Shown: positions 1 through 7,487, counted from the stretch's first letter. The stretch: DNA of 12,640 nt from JABISG01 sp963581435 (GCA_963581435.1 CAUZOL010000197.1:1-12640); one strand, 5' to 3'. The notes: generated by a model from the letters alone, not told the origin. Numbers and translations: made by a program.

Positions 1-1
1 C

Positions 2-1087
2 GCCGGCGGCAACGACGGACTCAACACCGTCATTCCCTACACCGATCCGGAATACCAGAAGGCGCGACCGGGCATCGGCATCGGCAAGGATGCGGTGTTG
101 AAGATCGGTGACGATCTCGGCCTGCATCCGCAAATGACCGGCTTTCGGGAGATTTTCGATGAAGGACGTCTCGCCGTCATTCAAGGCGTTGGCTATCCCA
201 ACCCGAATCGCTCGCATTTTCGCTCGACCGACATCTGGCACTCGGCTCGTCCTGACGTCGAGTACACCGAAGACGGTTGGTTAGGCCGATCACTCGATCT
301 GCACGCCAAACGGCATGCTGGAAAAACACCGGCGCTCGCACTCGGAACCGATCGACTGCCGTTGGCGCTCGTTTGCTCGAAGCTCAGTGTGCCGACGGTT
401 CAAAATGTCCGCGAATTTCAACTCCAACTCGGTGCAGGTTCCGTAGCCAACCGCAAACTTCGCCGACGGTTAATTGGCGATTTGGCGAATCGCCCCAGCG
501 CGACGGGTTCGGACCTCGATTTTCTTCGCAAGACAACGCAGACGGCTCTCACCACCGCGAGGAAATTGGAGAAAGTCACCGCGACCTACAAACCGGCGGC
601 CGAGTATCCGGGGAACGGGCTGGGCCAAAAGTTAAAAACGGTGGCGCAGTTGATTGCCGGTGATTTTGGGACGAACATCTTCTTCGTCTCGCTCGGAGGA
701 TTCGACACGCATTCGCAGCAGGCGGGAGCGCACCAGGGGCTACTGACAGAACTCTCCTCGGCCATCCGCGCTTTCTATCTGGATCTCAAAGAGCACAAGC
801 TGCAGGACCGGGTGCTGCTGGCGACGTATTCAGAATTCGGCCGCCGCGTGAAAGAGAACGGCAGCCTGGGGACCGACCACGGAGCCGCCTCGCAAATGTT
901 CGTCGTCACCCCCGGCGACAAAGGGGGCCTGATTGGCAAACACCCCAGCCTGACCGACCTCTCACAAGGCGACCTCAAACACCACACCGACTTCCGCTCG
1001 GTCTACGCAACCATTCTCGACAACTGGCTCGACATCTCCAGCCAATCGGTCCTCGGCCACAAATTCCCAGCCGTCGATTTCGTCTAG
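2..1087 (+). CDS. DUF1501 family protein, 5'-truncated by window edge
   Basis: The frame is open from base 2 to a TAG at 1085-1087, giving 361 residues with no start inside the window. The first visible residues, AGGNDGLNTVIP, match the conserved GGNDGLN segment near the N-terminus of DUF1501 proteins. The real start, and any Tat signal, therefore lies to the left; the GTG at 95 is internal. Counting from base 2, other family landmarks are SHFRSTDIWHSA (about 71-82), GGFDTH (232-237), EFGRR (278-282), GTDHG (290-294) and a C-terminal HTDFRSVYATILDNWL segment (329-344). DUF1501 belongs to the alkaline phosphatase-like fold. Its members are usually Tat-exported and their reaction is not established. 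The GGNDGLN/FDTH/TDHG pattern is the subtype often encoded beside DUF1800 proteins, so a DUF1800 gene may lie just upstream (inference). It differs clearly from the DUF1501 protein at 6105-7448. Family call is firm, function unknown. Confidence 0.9.
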   Translation, partial: AGGNDGLNTVIPYTDPEYQKARPGIGIGKDAVLKIGDDLGLHPQMTGFREIFDEGRLAVIQGVGYPNPNRSHFRSTDIWHSARPDVEYTEDGWLGRSLDLHAKRHAGKTPALALGTDRLPLALVCSKLSVPTVQNVREFQLQLGAGSVANRKLRRRLIGDLANRPSATGSDLDFLRKTTQTALTTARKLEKVTATYKPAAEYPGNGLGQKLKTVAQLIAGDFGTNIFFVSLGGFDTHSQQAGAHQGLLTELSSAIRAFYLDLKEHKLQDRVLLATYSEFGRRVKENGSLGTDHGAASQMFVVTPGDKGGLIGKHPSLTDLSQGDLKHHTDFRSVYATILDNWLDISSQSVLGHKFPAVDFV

Positions 1088-1103
1088 GATTCGGTTTCAC
1101 AAA

Positions 1104-1166
1104 CCCTCTCCCCGGCCGGGAAGAGAGACCGCTTCAAAGCCGAAGGCGAATGAAGCAGGGTGAGGG
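1104..1166 (-). repeat. Dispersed palindromic repeat, copy A
   Basis: This 63-nt unit, read on the minus strand, aligns without gaps to 4508-4570 on the plus strand with 53 of 63 positions identical (counted by eye). It begins CCCTCACCCT and then has a 26-nt hairpin (1131-1156 here) with GCTTC/GAAGC outer arms and a GCC-TTC-GGC inner stem. It ends in an imperfect CTCTyCC/GGrGAG palindrome. It lies just after the DUF1501 stop, where the hairpins could stabilise or end that transcript, although no T-run follows. It behaves like a REP-type intergenic repeat; no coding function is likely. Confidence 0.75.
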
Positions 1167-1198
1167 CCGCCTGATCGCTCCGCCGATATCCGCACTGC

Positions 1199-1227
1199 TT
1201 GACATTCGAGAGTTCACGCGCAACAGT
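1199..1227 (+). promoter_or_regulatory. Weak candidate promoter for the kinase gene
   Basis: A perfect TTGACA at 1199-1204 is followed after 17 nt by AACAGT (1222-1227), which matches only three of six bases of the sigma70 -10 consensus. It would give a leader of roughly 110 nt before the GTG start at 1343. The -35 match is good and the -10 match poor, so this is only a candidate. Confidence 0.25.
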
Positions 1228-1342
1228 GGGACAACTTCTTGTGTCCTGTAATCTGCAGTCTCGTGTATCCGATGAGAGATCCGCTGCTGCATCCCACTGC
1301 TTGACCGCGAAGCCACTCCTTGAGCATGAAAAGAGTGTCACC

Positions 1343-3151
1343 GTGCAAGTTCGCTGCCCGCATTGCCAGAACCCGTTGGAAGTCCTCGACGACTCGTCGC
1401 TGACCGACATCAATTGCCCCTCCTGCGACAGCCGCTTCAACCTGCTCGCCGATGATGACACGTTGACCTACCGTCCGGATGACAATCCCACGATCGGCCA
1501 CTTCGAGTTACAGAGCAAACTGGGTACCGGCGCATTCGGCGCGGTCTGGAAAGCCAAAGACACGAAACTCGATCGTAGCGTGGCGGTGAAGATTCCGCGC
1601 AAGGAACAGTTGAGTTCCGGTGAAGCCGAGCAGTTCATTCGCGAGGCACGGGCCGCCGCCCAGTTGAAGCATCCCAATATTGTCAGCGTGCATGAAGTGG
1701 GCCGCGAGGATGGGCAGGTCTATATTGTCAGCGATCTTGTCGACGGGCTGAGCCTCTCCGATTGGCTGAACGGTCAAAAACTGACATCGCACGAGGCGGC
1801 CGAGTTGTGCGCACAAATGGCCGAAGCGTTACACCACGCGCATCAGGCGGGCGTGATTCACCGTGACCTGAAACCGGCGAACATCCTGATGGATGCAGAG
1901 GGCGAGCCGCACATTACGGATTTTGGACTCGCCAAGCGCGAGGCGGGCGAAATCACAATGACGGTCGATGGCCAGGTGATGGGGACGCCGGCGTACATGT
2001 CGCCCGAACAGGCCAAGGGAGACAGCCACAGCGCCGACGCCCGCAGCGACGTCTATTCGCTGGGCGTAATATTGTTCGAGACGCTAACGAAGGAACGCCC
2101 CTTCCGCGGCAACGTACGTATGCTGCTACACCAGGTACGTTGTGAGGAGCCGCCCTCTCCGCGCAAGCTCAATGCGTCCATTCCGCGCGATCTGGAAACG
2201 ATCTGCCTGAAGTGCCTGCAAAAGGAACCGGGACTACGTTACTCGACCGCCGGGCAATTGGGCGACGACCTGCGGCGGTTCATCAACGGCGAACCCGTTC
2301 TCGCGCGGCCCATCAGTCAGACGGCCCGTTTGTGGCGGTGGTGCAAACGGAATCGCACCGTTGCTGCTCTGACGGTGACAGTGGCCGTTTCGCTGTTTGT
2401 CGGAATTGCAGTATCGAGCTATTTTGCAATCGAGGCAATCGAGGCAAACGACCGGGCGGCCGATGAACTCGCTGCGCGTGGGCTGGCGGAAACTCGTCGC
2501 ACTGCAGCACAGGCCGCCGATACCAGGGAACGCGCGGCCCGCAAAGAAGCTCAAACACAGCATGCGCTGGCGGACCGACGCCTGACCCGTTCCGAGTCGT
2601 TGCGCTATTCCGGCCAGATATACCGAGCACACCGGGAGTGGGACGATGATAACGTTGCGGCTGCGTGGCGAATTCTCAATGCCTGTCGCCGTGAGTCCCG
2701 GGGCTGGGAGTACGACTACCTGAATACGCTATTCAACAGCAACCAACAAAACTTGACCGGACACACCGGCGGTGTCTTCAGCGTGGCGTACAGCCCGGAT
2801 GGGCGGCGGATCGTCAGCGGAGGTGGAGAACTGAAGGTGTGGGATGCCGAGAGCGGCGAGGAGATGCTCACACTCAAAGGGCACACCAGTATTGCCTACA
2901 GCGTAGCTTTCAGTCCGGACGGGCGGAGGATCGTCAGCGGCAGTGGTGACCAGACGCTGAGGGTGTGGGGCGCCGAGAGTGGTGAGGAGATGCTCACACT
3001 CAAAGGGCACTCCGGCACTGTCACTAGCGTGGCGTTCAGCCCTGACGGGCGGCGAATCATCAGCGGCAGTCATGACCAGACGATTAAGGTGTGGGATGCC
3101 ACGAGCCGTCAGGAGAAGCCGCCGGAAGACGATGGACAAGGCGGGCAGTGA
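1343..3151 (+). CDS. Membrane Ser/Thr protein kinase with N-terminal zinc ribbon and three WD40 repeats
   Basis: A 602-residue Hanks-type protein kinase that should phosphorylate Ser/Thr on unknown targets. From the GTG at 1343 it starts MQVRCPHCQNP, a zinc ribbon with Cys pairs C5/C8 and C25/C28. The kinase domain follows at about 54-315: glycine loop GTGAFG (61-66), Lys83 in AVK, probable helix-C Glu101, catalytic HRDLKPAN (173-180), DFG (193-195) and GTPAYMSPEQ (214-223). All key catalytic residues are present. A membrane span lies at about 339-362, then an Ala/Arg/Glu-rich helical linker (364-415), then WD40 repeats starting at 471, 511 and 553. GTG1343 was chosen because the zinc ribbon starts there; an upstream TTG frame at 1199 adds 48 residues of no recognisable kind. 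The kinase should face the cytoplasm with the repeats on the other side. Three blades are too few for a propeller, and the tail (EKPPEDDGQGGQ) is not WD40-like, so the C-terminus looks shortened. Domain call is firm; ligand and targets unknown. Confidence 0.93.
   Translation: MQVRCPHCQNPLEVLDDSSLTDINCPSCDSRFNLLADDDTLTYRPDDNPTIGHFELQSKLGTGAFGAVWKAKDTKLDRSVAVKIPRKEQLSSGEAEQFIREARAAAQLKHPNIVSVHEVGREDGQVYIVSDLVDGLSLSDWLNGQKLTSHEAAELCAQMAEALHHAHQAGVIHRDLKPANILMDAEGEPHITDFGLAKREAGEITMTVDGQVMGTPAYMSPEQAKGDSHSADARSDVYSLGVILFETLTKERPFRGNVRMLLHQVRCEEPPSPRKLNASIPRDLETICLKCLQKEPGLRYSTAGQLGDDLRRFINGEPVLARPISQTARLWRWCKRNRTVAALTVTVAVSLFVGIAVSSYFAIEAIEANDRAADELAARGLAETRRTAAQAADTRERAARKEAQTQHALADRRLTRSESLRYSGQIYRAHREWDDDNVAAAWRILNACRRESRGWEYDYLNTLFNSNQQNLTGHTGGVFSVAYSPDGRRIVSGGGELKVWDAESGEEMLTLKGHTSIAYSVAFSPDGRRIVSGSGDQTLRVWGAESGEEMLTLKGHSGTVTSVAFSPDGRRIISGSHDQTIKVWDATSRQEKPPEDDGQGGQ
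2753..3112 (+). repeat. In-frame tandem repeats encoding WD40 blades
   Basis: Three consecutive units begin at 2753, 2873 and 2999 (spacings 120 and 126 nt), each encoding L-x-GH ... SVA(Y/F)SPDGRRI ... (V/I)SG ... VW. A 27-nt stretch at 2858-2884 is repeated exactly at 2984-3010, which indicates recent duplication. The first unit lacks two codons in the SGSxDQT segment. Such identity makes the array prone to gain or lose units by recombination. Confidence 0.9.
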
Positions 3152-3177
3152 TTACTTCCGATCCCCCAAAGTTTGTT

Positions 3178-4362
3178 TCAGCCTTCCGATCCAAACGGAG
3201 CAGCAGGGCGATAGTGCTGCGGGCCGAAGACCATGTCGGAATACGCGCCGTCGGGTAACGCCAACGGGTCTTGGCTGCGATATTGTTGGATCACTTTTTC
3301 GTTGAGTTCGATTCCCAATCCAGGCGCGATGGATAGTTTTAGACAGCCATCGCGGACGACGAGCGGTTCAATGAGTAAGTCGTCTACGAAGGGATTGCCG
3401 GTCCGGTCGATCTCGACGGTGATTCCGTGATCGTGGGCCGAGACCACATGTGCGTTGGCGATGATTGCGATGGCGTCGCTCCAACTGTGGGTGGCGAAAC
3501 GGACGCCATGCTGCTGCGCCATTTCGGCGACCCGTTGCACTTCGGTGATGCCTCCGCAACGGCTGGCATCGGGCTGGACGATGTCGAGCGTGTTTGCGCG
3601 CAACAGTTCGCGGAAACCCTGTGATCCAAATTCGTTTTCACCGGCGGCCAGCGGAACGTCGATGGTCCCCCGCAACGCGGCGTAGGAATCGAGGTCTTCC
3701 GGTTGAAACGGCTCCTCAAACCAGAAGACCTTTTGCTCGGCCAGTTGATGGCCGAACCGTCGCGCGGTTTCCAAATCGTAACGCATCGAACCATCGACCA
3801 TCACGTCGTTGTTAGCGCCAATGGCTTGCCGCACCGCTTGCACGGCTGCCAAATCGTATTCCGAATCGCGTCCCAGCCGCATCTTGACGCGGCGAAATCC
3901 CTGATCGATCAAACCGGCAGCTTCCGTCGCCAGACTTTCCACATCGTTCCACAGCAGCGCGCTGGCGTAAGCGGCGCAGGTTCCGTTCTCGCCGCCCAAC
4001 AGCGACCAGACCGGTTTTCCCGCCGCCTTTCCACGCAGATCCCAGCAGGCAACATCGATTGCCCCCAACGCCGACATCGCGACGCCCTTGCGACCGTACC
4101 AGCGCGTGATCTTGTACATCAAATCCCAGATCGATTCGACATTCCTCGGGTCTTTGCCGATGAGTAGCGGCGCGAGTTGGTGCTGGACAATGAGATGGAC
4201 AAGACCGGGATGCGAATAAACCGAACCGATGCCGATCTGGCCGTCGTCGGTGTGAACCAGCACCAGACTGGTGACCCGCCCGGTACAATGACCGCCCGCA
4301 TACGAAAAACCTTCCGCATATTCGTACTGCAAGTTGATTGTTTCCAGACGATCGATTCTCAT
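3178..4362 (-). CDS. Mandelate racemase/enolase-superfamily enzyme
   Basis: A 394-residue TIM-barrel enzyme of the mandelate racemase (MR) subgroup. These enzymes abstract the alpha-proton of a carboxylate with Mg2+ help, then racemize or dehydrate it; typical substrates are acid sugars and hydroxy acids. The N-terminal capping domain covers about 1-125 and the barrel about 130-350. Visible ligands and catalytic residues: K160-x-R162 on the second strand, metal ligands D190 (VMVDGS), E216 (FWFEEP) and E242 (GENE), the D265 (VQPDASRCGG) / H292 (ATHSW) dyad, and E317 (VEID). The second position of the usual K-x-K pair is Arg. The start is the ATG at 4362-4360, which gives the family length and the MRIDRLETI opening, with an AGG about nine bases upstream. 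A 90-codon longer frame runs through the intergenic repeat and is rejected. It is divergent from the M81 gene and converges on the kinase with 26 bp between stops. Substrate cannot be told. Confidence 0.92.
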   Translation of the reverse strand: MRIDRLETINLQYEYAEGFSYAGGHCTGRVTSLVLVHTDDGQIGIGSVYSHPGLVHLIVQHQLAPLLIGKDPRNVESIWDLMYKITRWYGRKGVAMSALGAIDVACWDLRGKAAGKPVWSLLGGENGTCAAYASALLWNDVESLATEAAGLIDQGFRRVKMRLGRDSEYDLAAVQAVRQAIGANNDVMVDGSMRYDLETARRFGHQLAEQKVFWFEEPFQPEDLDSYAALRGTIDVPLAAGENEFGSQGFRELLRANTLDIVQPDASRCGGITEVQRVAEMAQQHGVRFATHSWSDAIAIIANAHVVSAHDHGITVEIDRTGNPFVDDLLIEPLVVRDGCLKLSIAPGLGIELNEKVIQQYRSQDPLALPDGAYSDMVFGPQHYRPAAPFGSEG

Positions 4363-4375
4363 GGCGGAAACCTGT

Positions 4376-4424
4376 TTTGTTGCCGGGTTGGAAGTTTGTT
4401 GCCGCCCGATTGTGGCAGAAACAA
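4376..4424. promoter_or_regulatory. Candidate operator: repeated TTTGTTGCCG half-sites
   Basis: TTTGTTGCCG occurs exactly twice, at 4376-4385 and 4395-4404, 19 bp apart. The second copy also forms the left arm of an inverted repeat, TTGTTnnnGCC (4396-4406) and GGCnnnAACAA (4414-4424), separated by 7 bp. The cluster sits 14-62 bp upstream of the start of the enolase-superfamily gene and inside the divergent region it shares with the M81 gene. That is where a dimeric regulator would bind. No regulator gene is present in the window, so this is inferred from symmetry and position only. Confidence 0.3.
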
Positions 4425-4453
4425 TCCGTGGAAACCAGAAGCGGTTCAAAACT

Positions 4454-4570
4454 CCCTCTCCCTCTGGGAGAGGGTTGGGGTGAGGGGTGTCTTCCGTGTA
4501 TCGACCGCCCTCACCCTGCTTCCATCGCCTTCGGCTCTGAAGCTGTCCCTCTCCCCCACCGGAGAGTGGG
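4454..4570 (+). repeat. Dispersed palindromic repeat, copy B (composite)
   Basis: The right part, 4508-4570, is the 63-nt unit found inverted at 1104-1166, with 53 of 63 positions identical and no gaps. It contains the same 26-nt GCTTC...GAAGC hairpin (4518-4543). The left part adds a perfect hairpin with a 9-bp stem, CCCTCTCCC (4454-4462) and GGGAGAGGG (4466-4474), followed by TTGGGGTGAGGGG (4475-4487). That last element is nearly the reverse complement of the CCCTCACCCT at 4508, so the whole 117 nt can fold on itself. It fills most of the space upstream of the M81 gene. Read on the minus strand it encodes a PHPNPLPEGEG-like peptide, a familiar false-ORF product of this type of repeat. Confidence 0.75.
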
Positions 4571-4588
4571 CATTGAAAACGAGTAATC

Positions 4589-6091
4589 ATGGATCGAACA
4601 ATCGCCCTCGGTGCGATCTTCATTGAATGCAATCATTTTGGTGGCATCGCCGCGGACATGGCGACATTTGAACGCAACGATCTGTGTCGCGGTGAGGAAA
4701 TCCTGCAACTCTCCACCGGAACCGTGGGCGGTATGTTGCAGGTTCTCGATGGCAAAGCACGCGTTGCACCAACGATTTTTGCCAGCGCGTGTCCCAGCGG
4801 TCCGTTGACGAACGAGTGCTACCGCACGCTGAAAGACGAACTGTTGAGTCGGCTAAAGGCACAATTGCCGGTCGATGGCGTGTTGCTGCCCCTTCATGGG
4901 GCTGCGGCCGTTGAAGGGGAAGGTGACCTGGAGGGTGATCTGCTGGCAGCCGTGCGGGAACTTGTGGGCGAGGACGTGCCGATTGTTGCCACGCTCGACC
5001 TTCACGCGCATGTCACGCAGCGAATGGTTCAGAATGCCGATGCCCTGCTGGCGTGGGAAACGTATCCCCATCGAGATTCGTTTTCGACCGGTCAGCGCGG
5101 CGCCCAGGCATTGTTGGATATTCTGTATGGCAGGTTGTCGCCGTCGATGGTGATGGCAAAAGTCCCCATGCTGGTGAGCGGCGCGTTTGGACAGACCGAA
5201 GGCGACGGACCTTTTGCCGACGTGATGCGGGCGGCCAAATTATTGGAGAGTCGCCCGGAGATATATTCGACAAGTGCTTTTCTCGTTCACCCCTATCTCG
5301 ATCTGCCCGACATGGGAGGCGGCGCGTTGGTCATCGCCAACAACCAATACCCGCTGGCCGAACAACTGGCGACCGAGTTGGCGTTATCCTATTGGTCTCG
5401 TCGGTTCGATTTGGAACCCGAAGTCTATGATCCGGACGATGCCATCCGTCGCGGGTTGGAAATCGACGGTGGTCCGGTGCTGCTGGTTGAGACATCGGAT
5501 TGTTGCGGCGGTGGGGCGGCCGGCGATGCGGTGGCCGCGCTCAAAGCACTCATCGACGCGGAGGTTTCGCTGCCGGCGCTCGTTCCCGTTGTCGATCCGC
5601 AAGCGGCAGAGGCATGTCGCGGCGCCGGTTGCGGTCAACAGGTGACATTGTCCATCGGACATGGCGTCGATCCCCAATGGGGAACGCCCGTCGTTCTCAC
5701 CGGAACCGTTCGCAGGCTGGGAGATGGGAAGTTTCGATATCAAGGCGGGATATGGGAAGGACGGCTGGGCGACATGGGAGCGTCGGCCGTGCTTGAGGTT
5801 GGTTCGCTGTCCATCCTGATCACGACGCACGGCACATACGAATGGGCCGACGAACAATTCCAGGCGATGGGCTTGAATGCGCGCGACGCGAAGTTTGTCG
5901 TGGCGAAGAACCCGATGAATTATCGAATGAGCTACGCCGACATCAGCAAGGGGGCGTTTATTCTCAAAACGTCCGGGCCAACGCCGCCCACTTTACGAGG
6001 CGTGCAACTTCGGAATTTGAAGAGGCCGTTCTATCCCGCGGATGAGGACATTCCCGATTTGGTACCGACCATTTTACGCCGTGATAACTGA
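4589..6091 (+). CDS. M81 family metallopeptidase (MlrC-like)
   Basis: A 500-residue protein of the M81/MlrC family, whose best known member, MlrC, is a zinc-dependent hydrolase acting on amide bonds of microcystin breakdown products. Family landmarks: the N-terminal AIFIECNHFGG segment (9-19, where many members have an ETNTF motif), LPLHGAAA (100-107), the probable metal-binding segment TLDLHAH (135-141, D137 and H139), and WETYPHRD (156-163, H161). The C-terminal domain starts near 295 and carries SDCCGGGAAGD (303-313), where relatives usually have a DNPGGG-like sequence. No signal peptide or membrane span is seen, so it should be cytoplasmic. The ATG at 4589 has a GAG eight bases upstream and gives the family N-terminus. 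It is divergent from the enolase-superfamily gene, suggesting a shared catabolic role, and its stop lies 13 bp from the stop of the opposing DUF1501 gene. Family firm, substrate unknown; nothing supports microcystin itself as substrate. Confidence 0.9.
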   Translation: MDRTIALGAIFIECNHFGGIAADMATFERNDLCRGEEILQLSTGTVGGMLQVLDGKARVAPTIFASACPSGPLTNECYRTLKDELLSRLKAQLPVDGVLLPLHGAAAVEGEGDLEGDLLAAVRELVGEDVPIVATLDLHAHVTQRMVQNADALLAWETYPHRDSFSTGQRGAQALLDILYGRLSPSMVMAKVPMLVSGAFGQTEGDGPFADVMRAAKLLESRPEIYSTSAFLVHPYLDLPDMGGGALVIANNQYPLAEQLATELALSYWSRRFDLEPEVYDPDDAIRRGLEIDGGPVLLVETSDCCGGGAAGDAVAALKALIDAEVSLPALVPVVDPQAAEACRGAGCGQQVTLSIGHGVDPQWGTPVVLTGTVRRLGDGKFRYQGGIWEGRLGDMGASAVLEVGSLSILITTHGTYEWADEQFQAMGLNARDAKFVVAKNPMNYRMSYADISKGAFILKTSGPTPPTLRGVQLRNLKRPFYPADEDIPDLVPTILRRDN

Positions 6092-6104
6092 CGGGCGTTT
6101 TGGT

Positions 6105-7448
6105 CTAACCCAATTCGTGAATCGGTTCCTTCAGCGACAGATACTGCGGCCGTCCGGCGGCGTCCTTGATGGTCACGAACTTTGTGTCGATGCCGAGGTT
6201 CCTGTAAACCGTCGAGAAGACTTCCTGAACGTGCACGGGGCGGGTGTGGGCGCGTTCACCCAGGCGGTTCGTGCTACCAATGGCTTGCCCGGTATTCATA
6301 CCGCCGCCCGCCATGAACGCGCAACTGACCTGCGGCCAGTGATCGCGACCGCCGCCTTTGTTGATTCGTGGCGTGCGACCGAATTCTCCCCAAACTAATA
6401 CTGTGACGTCGTCGAGCATGCCGCGTTCTTCCAGATCGGTGATGAGCGCACCAACAGCCTGATCGATCCGCGTGCCGTGATGTCGTACCAATCCTTCGTT
6501 GTCTCCGTGACTATCCCAACGGCCGAATGTCATGGTGACACAGCGGACGCCGACTTCGACCAGACGGCGGGCCATGAGGACGAGTTCGTTGTTCGTCGAG
6601 GCTCCGTCGTACTGGTACTTGAACGGTTTGCCCGTTCCATATTTCTCGCGAACTTTGGGGTCCTCTTTCGAAACGTCCAGCGCATCGATGAGCTTGCTGG
6701 AAGTGAGGACTTCGAACGCACGTTCTTCGTAGGAGTCGAGCGCCGTGAGTTGGCCGCTCGAATCGACATCGCGGCGTAGACGATCGATGCTCTTGAGCAG
6801 CTGCTTGCGATCACCCAAGCGGTCGAGCGTGACGCCGTTGAGTTTCATGTCAGCCATGCCTTCGCCGTTGGGCACGAACGGCGTATAGGTCGGTCCGAGG
6901 AAACCGGGCGTGCCGGGGTCTTTCCAGACACCAGCGGTCGCCATGCCAACGTACGGTGGCACGGCCTTGTCGGCCGGTCCGTGCAGCTTGTGCAGCACGC
7001 TCCCTATCGACGGGTGGCCGCCCACCGATCGCAACTCGGCGTGACGCCAGCCGGTCATGCACTGGAAGGAATTGTGGCGTCCTTCGCAGCCGACGACGGC
7101 TCGCAGCACGACCGATTTGTCCATCACCTGTGCGATTTTCGGGAAGCACTCGCCGATTTGGATGCCGGGGACGTTGGTATCGATCGGGCTGAACGGACCG
7201 CGAATCTCTTTCGGAGCCTTGGTCTTGATTTCCCACATATCCTGATGCGGAGGACCGCCGCCCAGGAAGATGTTGATGACCGCCTTGTGATTTTTCTTCG
7301 AGCCGCCAGCCGCCTCGGCCCGGTAGAGATCGGCCAGATTCAACCCCGCTGCGCCGACTCCCAGAGCACCGATCTTGAGAAAGCCGCGACGAGAGACTCC
7401 GTCACAAAATCCACTGCGGCTGCTCTTGGGACCATGAATCGTCAGCAT
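6105..7448 (-). CDS. DUF1501 family protein with Tat signal
   Basis: A complete 447-residue DUF1501 protein. The N-terminus has a twin-arginine signal, SRRGFLKIG (19-27), followed by a hydrophobic GALGVGAAGL stretch and an AEAA cleavage-type region near 44-47, so export in folded form is expected. Conserved segments are LGGGPPHQDMWEIK (62-75), GRWDSHGDN (309-317), GEFGRTPRINKGGGRDHWP (354-372) and a C-terminal HVQEVFSTVYRNLGID (406-421). The family has an alkaline phosphatase-like fold and no established reaction. This subtype often lies next to DUF1549/DUF1553 cytochrome proteins in planctomycetes, but none is adjacent here; the divergent neighbour is instead a PVC-type heme protein. The ATG at 7448-7446 has an excellent GGAG seven bases upstream. 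A good promoter lies at 7488-7516. Confidence 0.93.
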   Translation of the reverse strand: MLTIHGPKSSRSGFCDGVSRRGFLKIGALGVGAAGLNLADLYRAEAAGGSKKNHKAVINIFLGGGPPHQDMWEIKTKAPKEIRGPFSPIDTNVPGIQIGECFPKIAQVMDKSVVLRAVVGCEGRHNSFQCMTGWRHAELRSVGGHPSIGSVLHKLHGPADKAVPPYVGMATAGVWKDPGTPGFLGPTYTPFVPNGEGMADMKLNGVTLDRLGDRKQLLKSIDRLRRDVDSSGQLTALDSYEERAFEVLTSSKLIDALDVSKEDPKVREKYGTGKPFKYQYDGASTNNELVLMARRLVEVGVRCVTMTFGRWDSHGDNEGLVRHHGTRIDQAVGALITDLEERGMLDDVTVLVWGEFGRTPRINKGGGRDHWPQVSCAFMAGGGMNTGQAIGSTNRLGERAHTRPVHVQEVFSTVYRNLGIDTKFVTIKDAAGRPQYLSLKEPIHELG

Positions 7449-7487
7449 CGTCGGGCTCCGTTGTGAACAGGGGCTATTATCAACACT

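Noticed and set aside
1104..1166. CRISPR-like or toxin-antitoxin-related palindromes
   Set aside because: There are only two widely separated inverted copies, no regular spacers and no associated genes; they are better explained as a REP-like repeat.
1199..1342. TTG-initiated 48-residue N-terminal extension of the kinase
   Set aside because: The added residues resemble no domain, TTG is a rare start, and the zinc ribbon typical of these kinases begins exactly at GTG1343.
2729..3139. 136-codon minus-strand frame with internal repeats
   Set aside because: It is the antisense of the WD40 repeats, and its repetitiveness simply mirrors the coding strand.
4363..4632. N-terminal extension of the enolase-superfamily gene by 90 codons on the minus strand
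   Set aside because: The extension translates the intergenic repeat (PHPNPLPEGEG-type peptide) and overlaps the M81 start. The family N-terminus MRIDRLETI begins at 4362.
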